DNA of 64,000 bases from Paenibacillus paridis (GTDB lineage: Bacteria; Bacillota; Bacilli; Paenibacillales; Paenibacillaceae): NCBI RefSeq assembly GCF_006345825.1, contig NZ_VCIX01000092.1, positions 1,054,001 through 1,118,000 of the forward strand, given 5' to 3'. The position numbers were made by a program, and so were the translations under genes. This document shows positions 18,853-26,141 of the stretch, one piece after another. Under the pieces are notes generated by a model. That model did no database searches and was not told the DNA's origin. It saw only the letters and a program-made list of their open reading frames with translations. Position 1 is the first letter of the stretch, and every line of letters starts with the position of its first letter.

Positions 18853-19763
18853 CAACAGCGATGATCGATTGCGAGGATCTGGTAAAGATCTACAAGACCG
18901 ACGATCTGGAGGTCGTCGCCTTGCAAGGCTTGAACTTAAAAGTAAACGAAGGCGAACTGATGGCGATCATCGGCAACAGCGGCAGCGGAAAATCGACGCT
19001 GCTCAATACGCTGGGCGGTCTTGACCGCCCTTCTGCCGGACAGGTGCATGTTGGGCCTTGGGATCTGCTCAAAATTACCGAAGAGGATCTTGTGAAATAC
19101 AAGAGAGAAACGGTAGGCTTCATTTGGCAGAACAATGCCCGTAACCTCCTTCCCTATCTGTCGGCACTCGAGAACGTAGAAATGCCGATGATGCTCTCAG
19201 GGAAAGTGGATCGCCCTTACGCGAAGCAGCTGCTGGAATGGGTCGGGTTGAAGGAGCGCATGCACAACAAGCTTCATCAGCTGTCCGGGGGCGAGCAGCA
19301 ACGGGTAGCGATAGCGATATCGTTATCCAACCGTCCCAAGCTCTTGCTTGCCGATGAGCCTACAGGCTCAGTTGATACGGCAACATCCGATTTAATTATG
19401 GGGATTTTCAGAAGGCTTAACCGCGAGATTGGCATTACGATTGTCATTGTTACGCATGATTTGACGCTTGCCGGCAAGGTCGATCGGGTAGTTGCCATTC
19501 GCGATGGATTGACGAGCACAGAGTTTATCAAACGCAATCCGAACATTAATTCTGATGGAGGTGAGGCCGAGCTTCCGGCTGCTGCCAGCGGACTGCAATC
19601 GGTGCATGAGGCATATGTCGTCGTTGATCGGGTCGGACGGTTACAAGTACCCAAAGAATATTTAACAGCTCTAAACATTAAGGACAAAGCAACTATGGAA
19701 TTTGACGGTGAGCGGATCATTATAACTCCGCCAAAATCATTGGAGGTTAAATCGAATGAATAA
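18849..19763 (+). CDS. ABC transporter ATP-binding protein with C-terminal AbrB-like domain
   Basis: The first ~225 residues are a complete MacB/LolD-type nucleotide-binding domain: Walker A GNSGSGKST at 42-50, signature LSGGEQQRVAIA at 145-156, Walker B LLLADEPTGSVD at 166-177. After a ~25-residue linker, residues 253-295 resemble a SpoVT/AbrB/MazE swapped-hairpin domain: VVVDRVGRLQVPKE, then ALNIKDKATMEFDGERIII. The match to the usual pattern of VD.xGRIxIPKE...L.I..GD..E....G..III is close. Such domains normally bind DNA as dimers. Here it may only dimerise the ATPase, or it may let transporter state touch transcription; that is inference. ATG 18849 overlaps the permease stop, and its own end overlaps the next gene by 8 nt. 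Confidence 0.88.
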   Translation: MTTAMIDCEDLVKIYKTDDLEVVALQGLNLKVNEGELMAIIGNSGSGKSTLLNTLGGLDRPSAGQVHVGPWDLLKITEEDLVKYKRETVGFIWQNNARNLLPYLSALENVEMPMMLSGKVDRPYAKQLLEWVGLKERMHNKLHQLSGGEQQRVAIAISLSNRPKLLLADEPTGSVDTATSDLIMGIFRRLNREIGITIVIVTHDLTLAGKVDRVVAIRDGLTSTEFIKRNPNINSDGGEAELPAAASGLQSVHEAYVVVDRVGRLQVPKEYLTALNIKDKATMEFDGERIIITPPKSLEVKSNE

Positions 19764-21279
19764 CAAACGAATGTCAGGAATGCGTTTACGCAAATTTACT
19801 ATAGTGAGCCTCACGCTTGCGCTGCTTGTTGGCTTGCTTGCAGCTTGCAGCAGCGGCTCTGATGAATCTGCAGAGAAACGGGTACTCCGGATTGGCGTTC
19901 TATACGGCGGATCGGACAACGAGCCTTACTTCCGCCAACAGTATACAGATATGTACGAAATGTCTCATCCGAATATTGAATTTGAAATCGTGGGTGCTAT
20001 TAATTACGACGAGCAGCGTTTTGAACAAACGGATTCAACGAAGCCGGTACCGCAGGCTGATCCGTACGAGAAAATGAAAGAAATGCTTAACGGTCAAAAC
20101 CCGGTAGACGTTGTCGTTTTGGACTACAACATGCTTCGCCGGTTCACGCAGGATAACCTGCTTCAACCGCTTGATCCGCTTGTAGCGCAAGATAAGTTCG
20201 ACTTGAGCGATTATGTACCGACGGTTATTGAGGGTATCAAATCCGCAGGCGACGGCACTTTGTATGCCCTGACGCCAACGTTCAGTTCTTCCGCACTCTT
20301 TTATAACAAAAAATTGTTCTCAGACGCTGGCGTGACGCCTCCGACGGACAAAATGCAATGGTCGGAAGTGCTCAATGTAGCTCGCCAGGTTGCTAAAGGC
20401 GAAGGAGAGGACCGTAATTTCGGATTCTCCTTCAACCGCTGGGCTTCGGATGGCTTTAATAACTCACAAGTATACAGCCAAGCGCTACAGTTGAAAATGT
20501 TTGATGACAAAGGCGAAAAAATGCTCGTTAACAGCGATCAATGGGAAGAGGTTTGGAGTACTGTAGCCTCGCTGGAAAAGGATGCAATCACGCCGACGCA
20601 GGAATTCATGAACAAATTGTATGAAAAGCAAAGCGCTGAGGGCGGCGGCAATGATCCGTTTTACGGTGATTTGTTTATCAAGGGTAAAGTAGCCATGACA
20701 ATTGGCGACTATGGTTACATTAACGAATTGAAAAAAGCATCGGATAACGCGTCCAAAATTAAAGATTTTGAAATGGTAGACTGGGATGTCGTAACGGTTC
20801 CGGTCAGCCCGACCGATCCTGACGTTGGAGGAAGCATTTCGCTTAGCCAGCTCATGGGAATTAACAGCAAAGCGCAAAACGATAAAGACGCTTGGGATTT
20901 CATTAAATATTCAAACAGCAAGGAATGGGCAAAGCTTAAATCAAGAAGTCTTTATGAAATGGTTGCACGCAAAGAGTTCTTGACGCCAATTGGCGGTATG
21001 CAATACAATCTCGAAGCCTTTACTTCTTTGAAGCCATTGCCGCCATCCAGCACGGATAGCGAGAAAATTTACCGTGAAAACCCAGGCATCTGGGAAGCGC
21101 AGCAACCAGGCTATGAGCTATTCCAAGAAGTAGTTAAAGGAACCAAGACGGCACGCGAGGCACTTGCCGAGTGGGAAACCAAAGGAAACGCGGTGCTTGA
21201 GAGAATTAAAAACAATCCGACCGGCGGAGGCGTGACTGACGGCGGAGGCGGCATTGAAATTATGCCAGTTCCTAGATAA
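19756..21279 (+). CDS. Family 1 extracellular solute-binding lipoprotein
   Basis: A 507-residue lipoprotein with basic N-terminus, hydrophobic segment 15-29 and lipobox LLAAC (C31). The mature part resembles family 1 (sugar-type) solute-binding proteins: VDVVVLDYNMLRRFT, ALTPTFSSSALFYNKKLF, the WSEVLNVARQVAKGEG hinge region and GKVAMTIGDYGYINEL. GGAGG 9 nt before the ATG lies inside the upstream ATPase gene. It is the fifth and last gene of an operon otherwise built like an exporter, which is odd, because such binding proteins usually serve importers. It may deliver or sense a ligand for the exporter. The tail is glycine-rich (NPTGGGVTDGGGGIEI). Confidence 0.88.
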   Translation: MNNKRMSGMRLRKFTIVSLTLALLVGLLAACSSGSDESAEKRVLRIGVLYGGSDNEPYFRQQYTDMYEMSHPNIEFEIVGAINYDEQRFEQTDSTKPVPQADPYEKMKEMLNGQNPVDVVVLDYNMLRRFTQDNLLQPLDPLVAQDKFDLSDYVPTVIEGIKSAGDGTLYALTPTFSSSALFYNKKLFSDAGVTPPTDKMQWSEVLNVARQVAKGEGEDRNFGFSFNRWASDGFNNSQVYSQALQLKMFDDKGEKMLVNSDQWEEVWSTVASLEKDAITPTQEFMNKLYEKQSAEGGGNDPFYGDLFIKGKVAMTIGDYGYINELKKASDNASKIKDFEMVDWDVVTVPVSPTDPDVGGSISLSQLMGINSKAQNDKDAWDFIKYSNSKEWAKLKSRSLYEMVARKEFLTPIGGMQYNLEAFTSLKPLPPSSTDSEKIYRENPGIWEAQQPGYELFQEVVKGTKTAREALAEWETKGNAVLERIKNNPTGGGVTDGGGGIEIMPVPR

Positions 21280-21297
21280 CCGCCAGTAACGCAGAAT

Positions 21298-21336
21298 GCC
21301 CGTAAACGACAGAAATGTCGTTTACGGGCTTTTATT
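21298..21336 (+). terminator. Intrinsic terminator of the five-gene transporter operon
   Basis: GCCCGTAAACGACA and TGTCGTTTACGGGC form a perfect 14-bp stem around a GAAA loop, followed by TTTTATTTA. Confidence 0.92.
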
Positions 21337-21356
21337 TATATCGATGAAGTTTTTCC

Positions 21357-21869
21357 TCATCCTCTTAACAGAAACGACTGATAGGCGGTCCAGGAGCCGT
21401 TATCGGTCTGATAAAGCAAATGGATGCGGTCAATTTTCGTAAGCAGGTCGATCGATTGCATTCGGAGGTTCCCATATAAATCATGCAGCTCATCAGCCGA
21501 CAGCTCTTGCCCAATGGTGACGTGGGGAGTGTAAACGTACTTTGGGGATGCGACGGTTAAAGGACCGCTGCAAATCGCCGATTGAAGCTTCTCCATGGCA
21601 GCTGTATCTTGCAGCGCGAGATAGAGCACATGACTTACAGGATAGAAAGTGGAGACACGGTTGAGGGATATCGTGAATGGCGGCATTGCTGAAGTCACCT
21701 GCTCCAGATGGGCGACCGTATGCTGCAGCTGCTCCTCGGACCATTCCTCCGCCTCTCTTAAAGTCATGTGAGCGGGAATGGAGGCATAATGCGGATCATG
21801 CCGTCTTCGCCAGCTATTAGCGATGTCCTGAACATGTTTTTCCGGGAAAGCGACGATTCCATATAACAT
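21357..21869 (-). CDS. 2H phosphoesterase / 2'-5' RNA ligase family protein
   Basis: The 170-residue protein has the two HxTx motifs that define the 2H superfamily: HMTL at 34-37 and HVTI at 116-119. The distance between them and total length fit the YjcG/LigT-like family. Members act on cyclic phosphodiesters of RNA ends or nucleotides; the substrate of this one is unknown. An AGGAGCTGAG-like site precedes the ATG on the minus strand. It is convergent with the transporter operon, whose terminator lies just beyond its 3' end. Confidence 0.85.
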   Translation of the reverse strand: MLYGIVAFPEKHVQDIANSWRRRHDPHYASIPAHMTLREAEEWSEEQLQHTVAHLEQVTSAMPPFTISLNRVSTFYPVSHVLYLALQDTAAMEKLQSAICSGPLTVASPKYVYTPHVTIGQELSADELHDLYGNLRMQSIDLLTKIDRIHLLYQTDNGSWTAYQSFLLRG

Positions 21870-21962
21870 GGTGCTCAGCTCCTTCGTATTGGCCTATTTT
21901 GAGTATACCCGATTTGCATGAATAATAAGAGTTCATAAGCGTGATATGAAATAGGGAGCGGG

Positions 21963-22085
21963 ATGAGGACCACTGTGTTTCTTTTGCTGGCATGCTCTTC
22001 TTATAATAAGGATTCCATTGCTTCGCTTGTATTATCCGTATTTTGGGGTATTCTAATGGCTACAACCTTTGTTAATGCGGCTTAG
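21963..22085 (+). CDS. Possible 40-residue hydrophobic peptide
   Basis: A short frame encodes a peptide starting MRTTVFLLLACS and ending TTFVNAA. AGGGAGCGGG lies directly upstream of the ATG. The hydrophobic composition is compatible with a small membrane peptide. Nothing else supports it, so this is a weak call. Confidence 0.25.
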   Translation: MRTTVFLLLACSSYNKDSIASLVLSVFWGILMATTFVNAA

Positions 22086-22121
22086 CGGCTGCTTATCTTA
22101 TCAGACAGCGGAGGGAATAGG

Positions 22122-22286
22122 ATGAGATGGATATACTGGGTTCGCCTATATGAGTCGAAGTTTCAAGCGGGATGTCTCGTTAGAAGAATGGAAAATGATT
22201 GGTGGGTATACGGGTACGAATGTCCGCGTGAAATCGAGGTTTTTCGGTCTCGGAAAGGTCGTTTTGGCGTGAGGTATATTCCGTGA
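22122..22286 (+). CDS. Small conserved-looking hypothetical protein (54 aa)
   Basis: A 54-residue frame begins MRWIYWVRLYESKF and ends RKGRFGVRYIP. It is preceded by GGAGGG (22110-22115), 6 nt from the ATG. The composition is aromatic and basic (several W, Y, R) with two cysteines, unlike random translation of this region. It lies between the 2H phosphoesterase and the tRNA cluster. No family is recognised. Confidence 0.55.
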   Translation: MRWIYWVRLYESKFQAGCLVRRMENDWWVYGYECPREIEVFRSRKGRFGVRYIP

Positions 22287-22319
22287 AAAATAAAGAAAAA
22301 ATAAATTAGCATATTTTGC

Positions 22320-22349
22320 TTGACTTAAAACACCTCCATATAGTATATT
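22320..22349 (+). promoter_or_regulatory. Promoter of the tRNA cluster
   Basis: TTGACT (22320-22325) and TATATT (22344-22349) are 18 nt apart, about 47 nt before the first tRNA. This is consistent with a strong SigA promoter for the three tRNA genes. Confidence 0.6.
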
Positions 22350-22395
22350 ATTTTATGTCGCCATTTCAAGAAGCTTTGCTCAAATGGATATACAT

Positions 22396-22472
<77 letters not shown>

Positions 22473-22509
22473 ACCTTTCGATGAATACGTTGAAATAGAC
22501 GTTTTTCGA

Positions 22510-22586
22510 GGGCCCTTAGCTCAGTTGGTTAGAGCGGTCGGCTCATAACCGATTGGTCGGGGGTTCGAGTCCCTCAGGGCCCACCA
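22510..22586 (+). tRNA. tRNA with CAU anticodon, probably tRNA-Ile2
   Basis: A 77-nt cloverleaf with perfect acceptor stem GGGCCCT/AGGGCCC, encoded CCA and anticodon loop CTCATAA. The body (TTAGCTCAGTTGGTTAGAGC and GGCTCATAACCG) resembles the Bacillus tRNA-Ile(CAU), whose C34 is converted to lysidine by TilS, more than elongator tRNA-Met. An elongator Met identity cannot be excluded without alignment. Confidence 0.85.
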
Positions 22587-22607
22587 TAAGCAAAACCTTC
22601 ACAACAT

Positions 22608-22693
22608 GCCGGGGTGGCGGAACTGGCAGACGCACAGGACTTAAAATCCTGCGGTGGGTGACCACCGTACGGGTTCGATTCCCGTCCTCGGCA
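22608..22693 (+). tRNA. tRNA-Leu (UAA)
   Basis: A class II tRNA of 86 nt with long variable arm (GGTGGGTGACCACC) and anticodon TAA in ACTTAAAAT. The acceptor stem GCCGGGG pairs with CCTCGGC (one G-T pair). CCA is not encoded; the sequence after the discriminator A is TACCA. This gene forms the left end of the accessory island, and its body plus terminator are repeated at 30527-30767. Confidence 0.94.
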
Positions 22694-22854
22694 TACCAGA
22701 AAGCCTTGAGCTTTCACGAAGTACATAAGTTTTGTTTAGCTGAATCCTGTGTGTCTTAATCTAGTACACAGGATTCAAAAAGAAGACGATAAACCTCCTT
22801 TGTAGTATCTGACTAGAATCAGATGCAATCGAAGGAGGTTTTTTCGTTGTTTAA
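22615..22854. repeat. Left direct repeat of the island (tRNA-Leu body + terminator)
   Basis: This ~240-bp segment recurs at 30527-30767. The first ~115 bp (tRNA from position 8 onward plus the 22-bp tail reading AGCTTTCACGAAGTACATAAG) differ at only about five positions. A ~65-bp middle part diverges, though in both copies it can form a hairpin; here TGAATCCTGTGT (22741-22752) pairs perfectly with ACACAGGATTCA (22766-22777). The last ~60 bp, the terminator, differ at one position. Confidence 0.9.
22792..22844 (+). terminator. Terminator of the tRNA cluster (left copy)
   Basis: AACCTCCTT pairs with AAGGAGGTT, with an inner hairpin ATCTGA/TCAGAT, followed by six T residues. It is duplicated almost exactly at 30705-30756. 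Confidence 0.85.
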
Positions 22855-23352
22855 GTAATTGAACAAAGTGAAAAAGGTAGTGTCAGCTATAAAAATTGAA
22901 TTGAAACTAAGGGCAATGGGAGTAAAACACCTTGGAATTACTGACAATTATTCTGAAAAAAGGATAGATTCATTACACATCGAAAAAAGGCTATATAGTT
23001 GCCAACACGAAGATTGAGCTCTGTGATATCACCAGTTAATGCGTTGGGACGAGGCATACCTTTCCTACATAGATAACTCTAGCTATCCATTTGGGAGTCT
23101 ACTCGCAATCATTCCTTGTAGGCGTGAATTAATAGTCTATCATCTTGGAGACTTAAAACGTCAATACCCATAATATTGGGCATGAAGGTGATCTAGACCA
23201 ATAAAATAGAACTATAACGATTATTGATCCGCCTATATACCTACTATTTTTACCTAAAAGCAGGAAAATAGTCGTAAGAGGTCGAATGTGTATGCTTTGG
23301 AATTATTTGTGTCACTTATCATATAAACATATTATCGTTTTGAGGGGGCAAC
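22855..23352. other. Gene-free left part of the island
   Basis: About 500 nt of AT-rich DNA without a convincing gene. A 49-codon GTG frame at 22868-23017 has no ribosome-binding site worth naming, and the minus strand shows only stop-broken coding-like stretches around 22990-23160. It may hold a decayed mobile-element remnant, but no family could be recognised. GAGGGGG just before 23353 is the ribosome-binding site of the next gene. Confidence 0.4.
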
Positions 23353-24030
23353 ATGGCTAGAACCTATTCTTCAGAGGGGAAACAAATAGCATATTTTTCA
23401 AGAGGAATCTTCATACTTGGGGGCTTAATCTTTTATTTCAAGGTTCCAGGATTACACTGGGGATTTTATTTTGGATTTATTATTGGAGCAGTGCTTATTG
23501 CAGAGATAATTGGATTATTATGGATAAACAAGCGACGTTCCAAGGCTAAATCAAAGAAGAAAACAGCGGTGAAGAAAGTTGTAGCCAAGCGTAAGGTTGC
23601 TACTTTAAACAAAAAGCTAGCTGATCATCAAATTATACAAGCTAACGTAGATTCACTATCTGGAACAGATTTTGAGCGGCTAATGGAGTTGTATTACATA
23701 GATCAAGGGTATCAAGTAGAACGTGTTGGTGGCGCGGGAGATCATGAGGTTGACCTTATTATTCGAGGCAAGGAAGGCTACAAAATTGCTGTCCAGTGCA
23801 AGCGTTGGAAAAAGGATGTTGGTAATGATATCGTTCTAAGGCTAAAGGCTGGTAAACAGGTGCATGGCTGTTATGATGCATGGATTGTGACGACAAGCAA
23901 TTTTACAAGATCGGCTAAAGAGGCAGCTGAACGTTTGAATATAAAGCTGATTAACGGAGTCTCACTCCAAGACAAGCTGAGCAGATGGCGCAAGGCAGAT
24001 CAAGGCAAGATGAGGCACACGAAAACATGA
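23353..24030 (+). CDS. Membrane-anchored Mrr-like restriction endonuclease
   Basis: The 225-residue protein has two hydrophobic segments (about 17-32 and 37-58), a lysine-rich linker (60-90), and a C-terminal PD-(D/E)xK nuclease domain of the Mrr type. Visible catalytic features are SGTDFERLM (101-109), GAGDHEVDLII with D134, and AVQCKRW with Q148 and K150, the QxK variant typical of Mrr_cat proteins. Helical NFTRSAKEAAERLNIKLING follows the core, as in Mrr. Related soluble enzymes cut modified or foreign DNA; the membrane anchor suggests action on DNA entering at the membrane, which is inference. AT-rich codon use marks it as foreign, and it is the first gene of the tRNA-Leu island. Confidence 0.85.
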   Translation: MARTYSSEGKQIAYFSRGIFILGGLIFYFKVPGLHWGFYFGFIIGAVLIAEIIGLLWINKRRSKAKSKKKTAVKKVVAKRKVATLNKKLADHQIIQANVDSLSGTDFERLMELYYIDQGYQVERVGGAGDHEVDLIIRGKEGYKIAVQCKRWKKDVGNDIVLRLKAGKQVHGCYDAWIVTTSNFTRSAKEAAERLNIKLINGVSLQDKLSRWRKADQGKMRHTKT

Positions 24031-24052
24031 ACAACAAAGACAGAGGTATCTA

Positions 24053-24776
24053 ATGATATATTTACTTGCTGGAATACTGCTAAACCTATTTATACTGTCA
24101 AAATCACCTACCTTTAAAGGTTTTATTGGAGAAGCGTCTGTCCGAGCAAAGCTGAAAAAGCTTAATCCGAAAGAGTATATCCTTCTAAAGGATATCGTGC
24201 TTAAGAAGGCAGACGGAAGAACATCGCAAGTTGATCATATTGTGATTTCGAAATACGGTCTGTTCGTCATTGAGACTAAAAATTATACAGGTTGGATCGT
24301 AGGCAATGAGAAAGCGGAATATTGGACACGGGTGATTTATAAGCGTAAAGAGAAGCTGTACAATCCAATACGTCAAAATTATGGGCATATGAAAGCGATA
24401 GAAGCTGTGCTGGAAGACACTACAATTCTATTATTGCCTTCAGTACGCGAGCTGAACTAAAGCTGGATCCGATGAGTGCGGAGATAATTTACACAACCAA
24501 ACTCGTTTCTACTATAAGGAAATATAATATTCCCGTGCTGAGTGACAGCCAGGTGAAGTATATACACGATGTATTATCAACAAGCACGATTAACAACAGA
24601 CAAGAGAGAAAGCAGCATGTGAAGGTCATTAAAGGGAATATGATAGAAAACAGAGAAATGACAACCAGGTTTTTTGCCCAAAGTGCGGGAATAAACCGAT
24701 GAAACAAAATGGGAAAAATGGTGCTTTTGTTGGATGCAATAACTATCCAAGATGTAGATTTACCAGCAATGCATAA
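24053..24776 (+). pseudogene. NERD-domain / topoisomerase-type zinc-ribbon protein, frameshifted
   Basis: Three adjacent pieces in three frames read as one protein. Piece one (24053 to about 24430) has an N-terminal membrane segment and a NERD nuclease-related domain: GEASVRAKL, then TSQVDHIVISKYGLFVIETKNYTG. Piece two (from about 24436) continues AFSTRAELKLDPMSAEIIY and NRQERKQHVKVIKGNMIENREM. Piece three (about 24663-24776) encodes a C4 zinc ribbon of the topoisomerase type, FCPKCGNKPMKQNGKN followed by GCNNYPRC. This is the normal NERD plus zinc-ribbon order, so two frameshifts (near 24425-24436 and 24655-24665) have broken the gene. It directly follows the Mrr-like gene with a 22-nt gap, and the two may once have been one unit. 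Confidence 0.8.
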
Positions 24777-24802
24777 ACATTTTGATTGTGAGGGGTTATA
24801 TG

Positions 24803-25170
24803 ATGGACACCATATGCAGCGAGCTTCATCATTTTGCTTGGCAATCTCCCAGGTACAACTTCACTTTCGATAAAAAGATAACCCCGGAAAACGTCATCTA
24901 TCATCTATTTGAAAAAGAAGGGCTAGGCCACGGTGGTGATTGCATTGTTCGAATTGGAACACATACTGGAGTGAATCAACTTCGTTCACGGTTCATGCAG
25001 CATTTTACGAATGATAAGAATGACAAGAGTATTTTTCGCGAAAATATTGGAAGATTCCTCTTGCACCGAGCGAATGGTTCATATCTTGTCGTGTGGGAGC
25101 TTGATGCAACTTCTTCAAAAGATAAACATAACCATAGCCATCTCATTATGCCCGACTATCAGAAGGAAAT
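24803..25170 (+). pseudogene. GIY-YIG-like nuclease domain protein, 3' end replaced by an IS remnant
   Basis: The ~120-residue N-terminal part has the pattern of GIY-YIG-like proteins: ENVIYHLFEKEG, then GGDCIVRIGTHTGVNQLRSR, then SIFRENIGRFLL. The arginine in RIGTH and the following RSRFMQHF helix match the family in which the second motif reads RIVRVGTH. From about EIERQ (nt ~25165) the frame continues without a stop into an IstB transposase helper, so the present reading is an accidental fusion and the original C-terminus is lost. AGGGG lies 4-7 nt before the two possible ATGs (24800 and 24803). Confidence 0.65.
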
Positions 25171-25849
25171 TGAGCGACAGGTAGCCTGGCTAGGGAAACT
25201 CGTGCAACAGGCTGGCTTCCCTCACTTGAAAACCTTTGAAGGTTACTTACGCAAGCACATCTCATTTCCCGGAGGTTGTACGTTTGAGACGTTGCTCGAC
25301 ATGAGATGGTTGACGCAGCGTGAAAACCTACTATTAATGGGGGCGGTTGGAACAGGCAAGACGCATATGGCCACTGCGCTTGGCGTAGAGGCTTGCAGGA
25401 GAGGATATGCCGTTCAATTCTTTCGAGCTACCGATTTAGTATGGTTACTGCAAGAGAAGTTTGCGGCGGGCATGCTCAGCCGCTTTCGGGAGAATCTGAA
25501 GAAGGTGGATATTATTATTTTTGGATGAAGTGGGCTATGTCCCGTTTAACCAAACAGGCTCAGAATTGTTGTTTAATGTGATTGCCGACTGCTACGAACA
25601 GCAGAGCGTGATCGTCACATTTAATCTAGAGTTCGGGCAGTGGACCTCGATTTTCGGGGATACGAAGCTGACGTCTGCTTTGGTCGATCGCCTTGTACAT
25701 CATGCACACATACTTTCATTCACGAGCGATAGCTTCTGACTCAAGCAAGCGATGGAACATATACCGCAGTGACAATTTAACCGGCAAGCGGTCTCGGCAT
25801 TTTTTGCAGCAAATTTAAGCATATTTCGCTTGCAAAAAACATGATCTTA
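25165..25849 (+). mobile_element. istB: IS21-family remnant: truncated, mutated istB
   Basis: IstB is the AAA+ helper ATPase of IS21 elements. The remnant starts inside the protein (QVAWLGKLVQQAGFPHLKTF), keeps Walker A GAVGTGKTHMATALG, then shifts frame near 25510-25522 within the Walker B sequence and resumes as LDEVGYVPFNQTGSELLFN. It continues through HHAHILSF to a TGA where the family has an arginine codon (SF-stop-LKQ, 25737-25739); the original end would be near 25772. At least one frameshift and one nonsense mutation plus loss of the N-terminus and of the whole istA gene make it inactive. The right end may lie near 25849 (TTGCAAAAAACA), an estimate. It is inserted in the GIY-YIG-like gene. 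Confidence 0.8.
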
Positions 25850-26141
25850 TCGCTAAGATATCAGGAAGAAGATGGGCTTAAAATATCAAAATAAACTCTT
25901 CGATGAATATGTGTATCAAGTTCATATACAGGAGTAAATAAGAAGCATTATACATTAAGCGCTATATGGAAGTTTTACTCCATAGCTAAAACGATCGCAA
26001 GAAGCACGTTATGAATTTGAAGGAGAGCATTAAAGTTGATAGGATGAAGATAAGTTTGGGTATATGGCTTAAGTGTCATAGCTTAGTTGAACGGTGTAGA
26101 AAGAATAGTGCTTTCATGTTGAAATCAAGGAGGTAATAAAG
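25850..26141. other. Gap before the HTH-ImmA gene with a possible upstream leader ORF
   Basis: The only candidate gene is a 41-codon frame at 26011-26136 (MNLKESIKVDRMKISLG at its start). Its stop codon TAA (26134-26136) overlaps the end of the AAGGAGG ribosome-binding site of the next gene and ends 5 nt before that gene's apparent ATT start. It could couple translation of the downstream gene, but its coding quality is poor. Otherwise the stretch is AT-rich and shows no feature. Confidence 0.3.

Noticed and set aside
22741..22777. Perfect 12-bp hairpin after tRNA-Leu considered as a terminator
   Set aside because: It is followed by A residues, not T, on the plus strand; the real terminator is at 22792-22844. 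It is kept only as part of the repeat description.
22868..23160. Possible transposase remnant or 49-codon ORF at the left end of the island
   Set aside because: Some minus-strand stretches look coding-like, but stops are frequent and no transposase family could be recognised with confidence.
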